Positions 21,701 through 33,147 of a stretch of 64,000 nucleotides of DNA are shown here, piece by piece. Position numbers and translations under genes: made by a program. Position 1 is the stretch's first letter; the number at the start of each line of letters is the position of its first letter. Source of the stretch: Amblyornis subalaris (Eukaryota; Chordata; Aves; Passeriformes; Ptilonorhynchidae); assembly GCA_018881555.1 (NCBI GenBank), contig JACAXG010000169.1, forward strand, positions 190,201 through 254,200. Reading direction: 5' to 3'. The notes under the pieces were generated by a model. It had not been told where the DNA came from. It made no database searches and saw only the letters and a list, made by a program, of their open reading frames with translations.

Positions 21701-24700
21701 CCTCGGTCCCTTCCTGCACCACGTGCACATGGTTCCCACCCCTACTCACCACTGCCAGNCAGGGCGGGCTTCTCCGCAGGGACAGGCTGGGGTGCCAAAT
21801 CCCCCGCCCCAAGGAGGGGCTGACACAAGGCTGTGGCGGCTCCTCTCATGCCAGGGTGGCCATGGGGTGAGCTGTGGCAGCAGCTGGCCAGGCACCTGGC
21901 ACTCTCTGCAGGGGCAGCGCCATCATGTTGCTGCATGTTACCTCAGCCGGGCCAAGTGCTGCTGCTGCTGCCGCCACTGCCAAAGCCGGGGGGCCCGCGG
22001 GATGTCCGTCACCCACCGTTCCGCACCTGTTGGCAATGGGCTGGGAGTCCAAGAGACCCCCACCCCAGCCGACAGGTGTTGGCAGCGAAGGGCACTAGGA
22101 TCCCAGGCATGTACGTGGCATGTGTGCCCACGCACACCCATGCACACACCCCTCCTAAATGCATGTACACACAGACGCGTGCACCCATGTGCACAGAAAC
22201 ATGTTGGCACACCTATGTGCATGTACACCTCACCTGTGCACACCCACACCTATGCACACACCCCTCCTAAATGCACGTACACACAGACGCGTGCACCCAT
22301 GTGCACAGAAACATGTTGGCACACCTATGTGCATGTACACCTCACCTGTGCACACCCACACCTAAATTTGCACATACCTTTGTATGTTCACGCGCACACA
22401 CACACACACACACATGCACTCCTGCAGCACACACACCACATGCACACATATATGCGTGCACACCCGTGCACGTGTGCACCTTCATGTGTGCACCTCTCTA
22501 CATGTGCAACTCCACCCCAGGTGTGCACCCCCACAAATGCACCCCAGTGCCAGCTCTCCATGGGGTGGGAAGTGGGGCATAGCTGAGCTAGCCCTGCTGA
22601 GGGCAAGAGGAAACCCCAGGAACCAGCTTTCCGCTTGTCACGGGTGCTGGGTCTCCTGGAGCCAGCCATGTGGCCACGTCCCTTCCCACCATGGGGTCAG
22701 TCTTGTGTTTCGAGCATTCCCCTCCCGGGCTGACCCCACTCCTGGTGTGTGCCACCAGGTATCCCTGGCACTGTGGGTCATCCTCACTGTCTCATGCTCC
22801 AGCATTTCTCAGCCCCTGCCACAATGTGGATATCCCTGTCTCCAGCCTTGTTCCTCTCTGTGAACTCCAGCCCCTCCATGGTATCCCAGAGCTGGAGACT
22901 GCTCCCAGGGTCCTGGCTGTTCTCAGCCCTAGGTTTGGGGGTGACCTATCGATGCTTTCCCTCTGNGGACAGCCTTGTCACCCTTCTCCAGCTAGTGTCA
23001 CTCCAGGTGATACTTGGGGTAATGCCTCATGAGGGAACCAGAGACATCTGCATGGTGGCTGCAGGGTGCATGGTCGCATATGCCACAGAGGAGGACAGAG
23101 AGGGTCCCCTGGGGCTGGACCCTCCTNAGGATCCCCTATGCCTAGTGGGTCACTGCTCATCTGGGGACGCAGGGATGACCACAGGACCCCAGGCTGGGCA
23201 GGTGAGGCAGAAGTTCCTATGGTGAGAAGGGACTGAGGTGTCAGGGGGTGCATGGCCCACGTGCTGGGCAGAGAGGGTGCGGAGAGCCCCCTAAGCCTGC
23301 CCGGAGTATTCACCCCAGCACCCAGCCCAGGAGGCTGGGAAGGGGTGTTGGGGGGAGTTGTCAGAGCCTCCTTCCTCCTCTCTGCAGGGTTTGGCAGGAG
23401 CTGAAGCTGCTCGACTGCACCAGCCGCAGTCTGGCCACAGAGGGGGATTCTCTGCTTGCTGGTAGCTTTTGGCCCAGGGCATGAGCAAGTCACTGGGGGA
23501 GGCTGGGAGGGGTCACCCATGTGAGATGATCCCCTGGGNGAGCAGGAGGTACCACTGGTGCAGGGCCGTAGGTTCACAGGGGAATTGGGACTACCTGTAA
23601 GTGGGGACCTCAGGTGTCCCTGCCTCTGCCCTGACACTTCTGCTGCCTGAGCTGGCCAAAACCAGGTGATGAAGACAGGAGTGGCATGGGGCACCCACGG
23701 CAGGCAGGGCTGGGGTGGCTCCCAAAGCCAGTCAGGGAGAGGAGCTGCCTACTCCAGCTCTTGGCTCCATCGGGTCTGGGCAGGCCAGGCGCACACAGAG
23801 CCTCAGAAGAGGTTTAAGCCTTACATGGCTTCACCCCAGAGATGCTCAGCTGGGGTGGTGCTGGGTCCTGCCTTGCTTTCCCCCCCAGACTCACAGCCCC
23901 GAGGGAGCACAGCGGGGGCCAGTGTGGGCAGCCCTGAGCCCATGGGCAGCGGGAGTCNGGCAGCGGGGTCTGCCCGGGGGGGCTGCAGGCAGCATGTAGG
24001 GTGTCCCCTCCCTGGGAGCTGGGTAACCTTGTTTGGCAGGAGGAGCAGGGTTATTTATAGCCAGAGAATGGCCGAGCCATACAAGGGCAGGAGGGATGAG
24101 GGGCCTGGCTGCCCTTCTTTGGCAAGAGCATCTTGAGGGGCCATTCCAGGTGTTCCTCCCCACCACCAGCCCCAGGGACCTGCTAGCATGGCTCAGCAAG
24201 GATGCAGGCAGCCAGGAGCAATGGGAGCCTGCAGTGGGGGAAGAGCCCTCCCTGGCTGCACTCAAGGGGGTCCCCTTACCCAAAAAGCCAGAGTCCCTGT
24301 GCTGTTCCAAATAGCATGCCAGGATGGCCAGAATCCCACTCACAGTCACATCCCAGGCAGTGCCCTGTTCAGGCAGGTGTGGGCCGGGCTGTGCTAGGCT
24401 GGGCTGAGCAGAGCCTGCCTCTGCCGGGTGATGCTCCAGAGCTTCTGGGCACNGCCAGAGTAGGAGCAGTTGTGCAATGAGCCCCAGTGCCTTCCCTTGG
24501 GAAGGGCTGGAGCAGTCAGGGGGCCTTCCGCCTCCAGGCCTGACCCACTGTCTTCCCCCTGCAGTATGGCATCGTGCTGGATGCTGGGTCCTCCCACAGC
24601 GCCATGTTCATCTACAAGTGGCCTGCAGACAAGGAGAATGACACCGGAGTGGTCAGCGAGCATGGCATGTGCGATGTGGAGGGTAAGGGCTGGCCCTGGC

Positions 24701-27700
24701 CCGGGGCCAGGGGCTGGTGGCGGTGTCTGTCGTGTCCTTGGGCAGGGCACCATGGGGTGAGCCCCCCTGCCATGCCTAGCTGCATCTCTCTGTACTCACC
24801 AGTGCAGTGACATGTTCTAGAGTTCAGCTCTATTCCCAAAATGCCTCACAACTCCCCCAAGGCTTGCAGCCATGAATGCTTGGGGTTTATCTTTTCCTGC
24901 CAGGTATTGAACCCCCAGGAAACAATCCAGGTCCCTGCCTAGCCTAGTGAGGAGCCAGGTTTGGTTTTCCACTCTCCATTTATCAACCTTTCCCACACTG
25001 TCAGCCAGCAAGGGATATGGTGTGGGCAGGGAGATACGGCTGGATCCTGGGTGTCTCCATGCCACAGAAGCCTGCCTTTTGGACAGCCTGGGAGGGGCAA
25101 AGCTGCTCACCAGGCATCTTCCCACTGAGCATCATTCCCCCACCTGCAGGGAGCAATGCTGTTTCCTCTGCACAGGTCCTGGCATCTCCAGCTACAGCTT
25201 GAACCCTCCGGCAGCTGGGACAAGTCTGGAGCACTGCCTGAACCAGGCCCTGAGAGATGTGCCCAAGGAGAAGCATGTGGGCACCCCACTCTACCTGGGT
25301 GCCACGGCTGGCATGCGCCTGCTCAAGTGAGTGCTCAGGGGGGCCCTGTCGTGCCACTCTGTCGTGCCACTCTGATGTGCCACCTTGCCATGCACAGCAA
25401 AGGTGGAGGTGGTGAAAGATGGCTGAAGTGTTGTCCCTTTGCTGGGGACAGCTTGCAGTAGTCCTGCCTTTCAGAGCAGGAAATGCTCTGCAAGGCACAG
25501 CCAGCACAGCCCTAGTGGAAAGCACTGGTGTGGGGCCAGCACTGGGATAACCCACTCAGACTTTTTGGCTTACTAGGAGGAAAATCCCCTGCACCCACTG
25601 CCAGCCTGATGGGACACAGTGAGAATAATCACCCCTCAAAAAGCACACAGAGGAAGGAGTTGTGCTCCCCTCACCCAGCCCAGGAGGGATGGATCTCATT
25701 GTCCCAGCAGGAGGGAGCACACTTCCATTCCTGCTACCTGCCTCCTTCAGCAGAGACAAAGGGAATTAGCTGGGGGTTTTTTTGGGACATCCCTATAGGG
25801 CTCACCTCTCTCCTGCCCCCCTGCTGTGGCAAGGGCTGGCCCCCAAGGGCTGTTGGGACAGGGAGGCTCTGCTGTACTGTGGCACAGCCCTGCCACTCTG
25901 CCCTCTCACCTGGCCCTCAGCATCGCGGACCCGCAGGCATCAGACGCCGTCCTCAGAGCTGTGGCAGCCACACTGAAGATGTACCCCTTTGATTTCCGAG
26001 GAGCAAAGATCCTCTCGGGGGAAGAGGAAGGGGTCTTTGGCTGGGTTACTGCAAACTACCTCCTGGAGAACTTCATCAAGGTAGGCAGGGGACGGTGATG
26101 CCCAGTGGGATGCCTGTGGTGGCTGGGTGGCTCATCATATCCTTATGCCTGCTCTTGTCTTCCTGGCTCAGCGTGGGTGGCTTGGAGAATGGATCCAGCC
26201 TCAGAAGAAGACCCTAGGGGCCATGGACTTTGGGGGCGCTTCCACACAGATCACCTTTGAAACCAGGGACACCATCGAAAACCCCAGAAACGAGGTGATG
26301 CTTAAGCTATATGGCCAGGCATACAAAGTGTACACCCACAGCTTCCTCTGCTATGGGAGAGACCAGGTCCTCAAGAGGCTGCTCTCCAAGCTCCTCCAGG
26401 TACAGTGTGTGCTTGATGTGGATGCTGGCTGTCACAACCCCACAGTTGCCCCCTCACCCTGGTGTTTACACTGTCCCCCAGCCTTGGGCCAGCTGCACAC
26501 CTTTCCCAGCCAACTCTTGAGTTTTGCCCCCAACCCTCTCCCATGTTCCCAGGGTTTCCTCCCACTGTCTCCATGATGTGATGCAGCCCTTGGCTAGAGC
26601 CAAAACACCCCAGGCCATCTTGAGACACTTGTGGCAACTGGTCCANGTCTCGCTGCTCAAGCTCTGGGGAAGCTCATGCATCCCGTGTGTCCCTCCTCTG
26701 GCAGGCTGAGAGCTACCAAGCAACTGTCTCCCATCCCTGCTGGCCCACGGGCTACAACAAGAGCCTGTTGCTGAGCAGCATCTATGACAGCCCCTGCACA
26801 GAGAAGGAGAGGCCAAGCCTTGCCCTCAACACCACCGTTACCGTNGTCGGCACCGGGAGTGGGAACCTCTGCACTCTGCATGTCAGCAAGCTCTTCAACT
26901 TTACCACCTGCTCCTTCTCCCACTGCTCCTTTGACGGTGTTTTCCAGCCGAAGGTTTCAGGAAACTTCATTGTAAGTCCCGTCATGGAGCAGGGTGGCGA
27001 CCCTGCTGCTGGCTGGGCAGGTTGTCCCTAGACCCTCAGCATCACATGGCAGCAACGCCAGACCCCCAGCTCTGCAAAGGCGGTTGTTCGTGCCCACCAC
27101 ACCAGCCAGAGTGTCTGCTGAGAGAGTTTGTTCCCAGCCTGTCCCACAGCTGCTCCTTTCTCTCCGTCAGGCTTTCTCTGCCTTCTTCTACACGGTGGAC
27201 TTCATCCAGACTGTGATGGGGACACCCGTGCGCCTGCCCAGCGACCTGAAGGATGCTACAGAGACCATCTGTGCCACCAGCTGGAGCGAGGTGGGCTCCC
27301 TGGGCATGGCGGGGAGGAGGGGGCTTCTTCGTGTGGGGCATCACCCAGGCTTTAAGAGCAGCCCTTGGAGGACACTGGGTTTCCTGGCACCCATGGAGTA
27401 GGGGGAAGGCAATTGATGGCTCCCACATGGGACCAGGAGGGGCTCAGGTGGTATGGGCAGCCTTGGCCTCACAGATGCAACCACCGAGAGCTTCAGGCCA
27501 CAGACACAAGCCTGGCCACTGCTGGCTTGACCCCTCTTCTCCTTCCCTCTATGCATCCCACCCAGCTGCTCCAGAAAGCCCCCAAGCTGGAGAAGAGGCT
27601 GCCAGATTACTGCGCTGTCAGCACATTTGTGTATTTGCTCACCACCAAAGGCTACAACTTCAACAACCACTCCTTCCCCAACATCGCCTTCCAGAAGAAG

Positions 27701-28904
27701 GTGGGTAGCATCAAAATACATCCCCATCCCATGAGATCTTTTTGAAGTTAGGCCAAAGAACTCTGCGGGAGAGATGATCCCACACTGAGAAAGAGCCAAG
27801 CAGAATGAAGGAAGATCTCAGGGAACAGGGACAAGATGGAACTCTTTAAGTTTTTGGAGGGATCTCCTGGAGGATGGAAAAAAATGAGTTGAGCTGGCTG
27901 TAGGGTGGTCATGGGGTCAGGTCTTTCAGCCGTTCCTTGGCCCTCAAGACACCAGCCATCCCAAACAATGCTTTGCTGGGGCTTTTTGGGAAGTTACCTC
28001 AGGGCAGGATCCCACTTTTGTCTGCATGTGCAAGGAGATCAGGACTGGCCTGAGCAGACGAGGTTTTGTTGCTAGGGGATGAGCCCAGCTCAGCACAGGA
28101 TGGTCATTGCTCTGTCCCTGGGCTGGCTGGACCTGTGGGCAAGTAGGGGCTCGGGGGCCTGTGGCTGCCCCACACTCTTCTTCTCCCTCAGGCTGACACT
28201 GAGGTGCTTCCTGAGATGTCTGGAGCACAAGTCTTATGAGGAGCAGCTGAGGGAACTGGGGGGCCTCAACCTGGAGAAAAGGAGGCTCGGGGGGACCTTC
28301 TGGCTCTCCACAACTCCCTGACTGGAGGGTGCAGCCAGTTGGGGGTTGGTCTCTTCTCCCTGGTAACAAGTGACAGGACAAGAGGAAACAGCCTCAAGTT
28401 GTGCTAGGGCAAGTTTTGGTTAGATTTTAGGGAAAGTTCATTCATGGAAAGTGTGGTCAGGCATTTGAACAGGCTGCTCATGAATGTGGTAGTTACCACC
28501 CCTGGAGGGATTTAAAATATGTGTGGATGTGGCACTTGAGGACATGGTATAGTGGTGGCCTTGGCAGTGCTGGTGTTACTGGTTGGACTCCACGATCTTA
28601 GATGTCTTTTTCAACTTTAATGATTCCATGATTTTATGATTCTAAGATCTCCTGAGGCCCACAGAGCTGGGCTGGCTGGGTGGTGACCNTGCTGTTTTCA
28701 CAGGCAGGAGAAACCTCCATTGGCTGGGCCCTGGGCTACATGCTGAACCTCACCAACATGATCCCAGCAGAGAAGCCCTCCTCCCACAAAAGCATGTTGT
28801 ACAACTACTGGGTCATCCTCATCCTGCTTTTCGTGGTCACCACCCTGATGTCCCTGGTGACTGCCATCTGCCTGCTCCGGCACAGCAAGTCCAGCATGAT
28901 CTGA
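18755..28904 (+). CDS. ENTPD2: Ectonucleoside triphosphate diphosphohydrolase 2 (NTPDase2, ecto-ATPase)
   Basis: Cell-surface enzyme that hydrolyses extracellular ATP, favouring triphosphates and shaping purinergic signalling. Nine coding exons join in frame: 18755-18865, 24565-24682, 25176-25326, 25921-26080, 26172-26399, 26705-26971, 27171-27290, 27566-27700 and 28704-28904. They give 496 aa against about 495 in human ENTPD2. The start is GCCATGG, a strong Kozak context. Residues about 5-27 form the N-terminal membrane helix and about 465-488 the C-terminal one. All five apyrase regions are visible: [14 protein letters not shown] (from 43), GATAGMRL (118), [13 protein letters not shown] (162; Glu163 is the expected base), [14 protein letters not shown] (196) and [12 protein letters not shown] (437). 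Paralogue choice rests on [12 protein letters not shown] and [10 protein letters not shown], which match ENTPD2. One N (26845) falls in exon 6. Intron 8 carries a CR1. Confidence 0.96.
18965..19012. repeat. Three perfect 16-bp tandem units in ENTPD2 intron 1
   Basis: The unit TGTGCGGCATTCCCGG repeats three times without change (18965-18980, 18981-18996, 18997-19012), starting 100 bp after the exon 1 donor and inside the CpG-rich block. Each unit contains CGGCATTCCCGG. Perfect identity suggests recent expansion, so the copy number may vary between individuals. Confidence 0.9.
22140..22363. repeat. 112-bp minisatellite, two near-identical copies, in ENTPD2 intron 1
   Basis: A unit of 112 bp rich in CACAC and GTGCA words occurs at about 22140-22251 and again at 22252-22363 with only a few changes. 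Internal landmarks CCTCCTAAATGCA, CAGACGCGTGCACCC and AACATGTTGGCACACC recur exactly 112 bp apart. The flanks up to about 22520 hold more degenerate GTGCAC/CACAC sequence, so two full units sit in a larger purine-pyrimidine-alternating tract. Confidence 0.9.
22395..22414. repeat. (CA)10 microsatellite
   Basis: Ten uninterrupted CA dinucleotides follow CGCG in the first intron of ENTPD2. The run continues the alternating purine-pyrimidine tract of the neighbouring minisatellite. Confidence 0.95.
28195..28650 (+). mobile_element. CR1 LINE 3' fragment in ENTPD2 intron 8
   Basis: This is the only plus-strand CR1 in the window. It reads in sense through GTGGCACTTGAGGACATGGT, GGTTGGACTCCACGATCTTA and a 3' end of GATTCCATGATTTTATGATT repeats near 28618-28645, the diagnostic CR1 terminus. 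It sits in sense orientation within ENTPD2, ending about 55 bp before the acceptor of exon 9 at 28704. It is 5'-truncated, with the inner end uncertain. Confidence 0.9.
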
Positions 28905-29840
28905 TGGTGGGGACAGGGTGGGCCATGTCTGCAGGACCAGCACCATCCTACCTGCGGGAGGCTTCATGGTCTGAACGCTTGGGATGTGGCAAGTGCTCAA
29001 TGTCCTCCTCCAAGGCCTGACACCGTCCCAGAAGGAAAGCTGTCCCCTTTTGTCCTCCCCTTGCCCTCAAGCTGCAGGAAAGGAAGCACAGAAGAGGATC
29101 ACTGGCCCTGTGGGAGAAGGGCTTAAGGGTTTCCCAGCACTACTCAGGGATGGACCCTGGACCAGGCTTGGAAATGGGACATTCAGAGCTGGGACATCTT
29201 TTTGCCACCGGAGCTGAGCTGGACTGTGTCAATAAGCCCAGGCAACAGCAGGATTCATTTTCTTGTGTATGGGGGTGAGTGGGGAATATTACTTACACTA
29301 GTCCTTATAGCTGATCTCACTAGCCTGTCCCTGGAGCATCAGCCCTGTCTCCTGGGCAGCTCTGGGCATCACCTGAAGCCCACGCTGTCTTTCTGGCCAA
29401 CGCACAAACCCCACGACCTTCCTGAAGGCACGATCTTGGCCTGGACTTCCATTGGCCTCAGCTTTGGGTAAGGACTTAGCAACAACCAGATGTGGGGAGA
29501 TGGCAACTTCCACGTCCCACTTCAACAACCAGATGAGGTGCCTTCTCCATCCCTGTGGTTCCTGTGCCAGACTTGCCTTTGCCACAGCCAGAGTCTCCTG
29601 CATGCCCCGGTTCCTGCAGCTCCAGGGTGCATGGCCATGCTGACGGAGAGGCGATGGGCTCCTGCAGCGTGGGGCCTTGCTCCACACTGGGATTTGAGCC
29701 CGGCATCGCCCCTCCCAGGCAGCAGGGAGGATGCACCTTCATTTGTAGGTGAGTAAGAACAGGGACGTGCAAACATGCAGAAGGTTTGGTTTTTTGCGNT
29801 TTTTTAATAATCTGAAATAAACCTTTGTAACCACTGCTAT
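28905..29840 (+). other. ENTPD2: 3' UTR of ENTPD2
   Basis: The stop codon at 28902-28904 is followed by about 0.9 kb without recognisable coding sequence. The first well-formed plus-strand signal, AATAAA at 29816-29821, follows a T-rich tract. Cleavage is expected some 10-30 bp later. The UTR end is inferred from this signal only. Confidence 0.6.
29816..29821 (+). promoter_or_regulatory. ENTPD2: Polyadenylation signal AATAAA, ENTPD2
   Basis: A canonical hexamer on the gene's strand, 0.9 kb after the stop codon and preceded by a T/A-rich stretch. I see no competing canonical hexamer between the stop and this site. Confidence 0.65.
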
Positions 29841-32236
29841 GGCTTGGTGGCCTGTCATCAGCAACAGGCAGCTCAGCCTGGCTGTCCCACGGAGTCAGAG
29901 CCCCTCAGCCACATCCACAGGTCAGGCTCTGCCCGAAAGTCTCATCCCTCACAGTCTGTCCAGTGCTGAGACACCGTCACAGCTCTGTTCACTCTATCAG
30001 CCTGGAGACTGCCTCAAATGGGCCAAGGTGGGCTGGAAACCTCACTCCAGACCCAGGCCCACCTGGAGGTGGAGGAGTTCCAGTCAGCCACAGTCATCAA
30101 GTTCACGTTTCCCCAGCCCTGGAAGTGCAGTCACCCCAAAGCTGGGAGCAGGCAGCTCACGCTGCCCCTTACTGCCACAGCCCCCATGCACGACAACCTA
30201 CCAGCAGCCTCCACTCCCGGGGCCCAGCACTGGTGCCCAAGGAGGGCACCAGAGCAGCCCACATTTGCTGGTGCAGTCACTGGCAGCTCAGACACCACAA
30301 CACACATCCTGGTGCCTGGCAGCTGCATGGGGCCAGTTCCAGTTCTCCAATCCATCAGGAAGCCTCCCCCTGCCCTGCATGTTCCATGAACACCCAAGAG
30401 AGTGGCTGTAGGGAGCTGCAGTTTTTCACTGCCCTCTTTGCTGCTGCTGGGGAGGAGCTCTGCTCCGTGGGTTTGCTCATTTCCCAATACATTTCCCTGC
30501 TCCTGGAATGCCATGCTTGGCTTAATTCACCTGTTCCCTGCAGCACTTTGCTTTCAGCTGTTCCACTGGCTGCTTTCCATCTCGCCGCACAGGGCAAACC
30601 TGATTCCAGCTCAGATGATGCTGTGAACCCCCAAACCCAGTTTCCTACCCAGGCTCCTCATCTCCTCAGCACAGGGACTCCCTCCTGTGGTGAGGCTCAG
30701 GGCNTGTCTCTGTGTCTTACACAGAGGAGGCACTTCTGGTTCCTTGAAACTGAAACGCTCTAAGAACCCATGGAGCTCCCAGAATCCAGGCTGGGTTTCC
30801 TCTTTTAAGAAATTCTGCTGCAGCTGAATCAGCTGGACATCCATCAAGAGCAGAGAGTTTAGCTAGTCAAGACTTGGAGTTTGACATCAGGAAACCCTGT
30901 ATGCCCACATACCCTGTGTGCATGGGATTTGACACAGTACCATTCTCTTGCCAACTAGTTATGGATCTGGATGGGCAATCTGGAATTAGCCAGTGACACG
31001 TGGGCACTGCAGAGAGGGGCCCTAGGCACATGGTCACCGCTCTTGCAGGGGCAGAGGACACCCCAAAGGCCACCCAGCTGTGGGGCTCAACTCAGGCCTG
31101 TTCAGGTGGGTATGAAAAGCCTTGCTGGTGCAGTGGAAGAGACATGGGGACTGGCTGTGCTCAAGGAACACAGAGCACACAGCAACAGCTCTGCCCTCAC
31201 AACTTAGCCTAGACCTGTCCATGCCTGCAGCCATCTCAGAGGAATCCAGATGCTGACAGAGTGTGTGTACCGCTGCTGCAGAGGGACCAGAGCTCTCTGC
31301 TCCAACATTCACTGCAGAGGTTGCCTCAGGCTGACATTCACCACCTGCTCTGTCCTTCACTTCATCCACAACGAGTGCCTTCAGCTCTTGACTTTTATTG
31401 TACCCCCAGTGCGATGTGCAGAGGCCATGGCAGATGCCAGGGCAGGCAGCAGCAATCCATGAGGTGCCTCCACTATGCTCTTGCTGCAGAATCAAGTCCT
31501 CTGAGCTTCCCAGCAGTGTCACCAAGCCCACCAGCTTCAGAGGCAGCATGGACAGCATCGGGTTGGGCAGGCAGGAGGGGGTGAAGTGGGACACGAGCAG
31601 AGCACACTATGCTCTGCTGGCTACTCCACCACATCCCCGTACCTGTTCCTCCTCACCAGCGTCGCGGCACCGTCCCTGTCCTCTGCACTGGGCATGTTTT
31701 CTGCAACAGAAAGTACAAGTTCCCTGGATCCCCAACTATGCTGGCAAGTTTGCCAAGGGTGGGCAAAGAACCACAGAGCGTTGGTGAAGCATCTAAGCTG
31801 CTTCAGGTCGGCCCAGCTTCGGGAGTTCAAGGTATGTGTGGGAGAGAGCAGCGAGCAGCCATGAGAGCTGTCCAGCAGCACCTGTCTTGATGCCCCTCCA
31901 GTTCTGCCCACCCTACAGAGCAGCAAAGCCCTCCACACCTCAGGTGCTCTCTCTCCGTCCCTTACCTTCTCCTTCCTCTTCCCAGCAAATGAGCCTTTTG
32001 TGCTGGATCTCGTGAATACCCAAAGCACACAGGGCAGAAGGCAGCAGCAAGTGCACCCAGCCCACAACATCGGCCCTGCTCAGGAACCCCCTGTGCCAGG
32101 AGCACAGAGGGATGTGGCAGCCACGAAACCACGTAGGAAGCTCCACCCACCATGGGCGCTCCTGCTCCCATCCCTTGGCTGCAGGGTGCCAGCTTGGGAC
32201 TTANACTGAGATTTTGGCAATGACACAGTCATCAGC
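29841..32236. other. Intergenic region, possibly holding the TMEM141 3' UTR
   Basis: No protein-coding gene is recognised. On the minus strand an AATAAA (complement at 31394-31399) could end a TMEM141 transcript about 0.84 kb after its presumed stop. Two isolated donor-like sites (AAG/GTATGT near 31830 plus, AAG/GTAAGG near 31963 minus) have no matching exon that I recognise. They leave open an additional TMEM141 exon or a non-coding transcript. Confidence 0.4.
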
Positions 32237-33068
32237 TCAATTACGAGACAGGAACAGCAAATTAATTATTGCAGCAGGGAAGAACCAGGCACAACAAGCC
32301 CGGGGAAAGCAGCAGGAAGATATGAATGTACCTGCGGGCTGAGACACCCCAGCAGTCACGGCGACCTCCTGTGGGGACTTGCCTGTCTCCAAGTAAATCC
32401 AGAAGTCGGAGCATTTCTGCGTCTCAGCTCTGGTTACCACGTAGCTCCCGAGGGACCCTGCAGCTGGGGAGGCCGAGGTGCTCCTGAGAGTGTCAGCAGC
32501 ACACTGGTGGCGCCAGCATCTGCTGTACCTGCTGCCGCGAACCCTCCGGAGCCGTCGGGGCCGGAGCACAGGGAGGTGGCTGGAGCCAGGGAAGAGCNCT
32601 CCATGCCAATGGCAAACACCTCTCTGCACCGCCCGGGCCGGGCACTTACCCGCAGCCAGCAGCAGGCTCCACTGTGGGCCGTACGGCAGCTTCTGCCGCG
32701 CCAGCTTCTGCACGGCGAAGGCGGCCCCGCTGCCTGCCGAGACCGGAGCCGGGGTTACCGGACACGGCCGAGCCGTTCCCGCTGCCCTCGGGAAGCGGCG
32801 GAGGAGAGCCGGGGGGTGCCGGGGTGGCTGGACCGGCCCGTACCTGCCAGGAAGGTGCCGATGCCCTTCATGAAGGCGTGGGACTGGCAGGCCGCGTACT
32901 GCTGCAGCGCCTGCGGGGACGTGTCAGTGCGGGGACCGGAGCCCGGCCCGGCCCCCTCAGCCCCGGCACCCCCCGCAACCCCAGTCCCCCCAGCCCGTTC
33001 CCCGCCGGGCGCACCGGGTGCTTGGCGGCCACATCATCCTCCACCCGCCGCACACCCAGGTTCACCAT
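32237..33068 (-). CDS. TMEM141: Transmembrane protein 141
   Basis: A small membrane protein of unknown biochemical role. Four exons on the minus strand are 33068-33015, 32910-32844, 32733-32650 and 32463 down to about 32237. Exon 1 encodes MVNLGVRRVEDDVAAKHP, and exon 2 carries YAACQSHAFMKGIGTFLAG. Exon 3 carries QKLPYGPQWSLLLAA, and exon 4 starts AGSLGSYVVTRAETQKC and runs to FWIYLETGKSP. These follow human TMEM141 closely, including two hydrophobic segments (about residues 31-52 and 67-84). Splice sites are GT-AG and in frame. Read straight through, exon 4 adds about 40 residues beyond the human end and gives 143 aa against 108. That tail (VAVTAGVSQPAG onwards) has no counterpart I know, so the true last exon may splice away after LETGKSPQE. 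The gene shares a short promoter with PAXX. Confidence 0.85.
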
Positions 33069-33147
33069 GGAGGGACTGGCAGCCCTGGCCCTAGGCAGGA
33101 CCCGCGGCTCCCGCCCGCCCCTTCCGCCCGCCCCTTCCGCCGCGGCC
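33069..33147. promoter_or_regulatory. Bidirectional promoter between TMEM141 and PAXX
   Basis: Only 79 bp separate the TMEM141 start codon (33068, minus) from the PAXX start codon (33148, plus), so both 5' UTRs and the core promoter must fit here or overlap the first exons. A 13-bp direct repeat, CGCCCGCCCCTTC, occurs twice end to end (33112-33124, 33125-33137). Each copy combines a GC-box-like CCGCCCC with a CTTCCG word, the ETS/GABP-type site common in divergent housekeeping promoters. No TATA box is visible, and CpG density is high through about 32500-33800. Confidence 0.75.

Noticed and set aside
22159..22586. [19 protein letters not shown] repeat peptide occurring twice
   Set aside because: It is a translation of the 112-bp minisatellite inside ENTPD2 intron 1.
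31800..32010. Donor-like sites at about 31830 (plus) and 31963 (minus) as exons of another gene
   Set aside because: No matching acceptor and no recognisable protein was found. They are kept only as a caveat for TMEM141.
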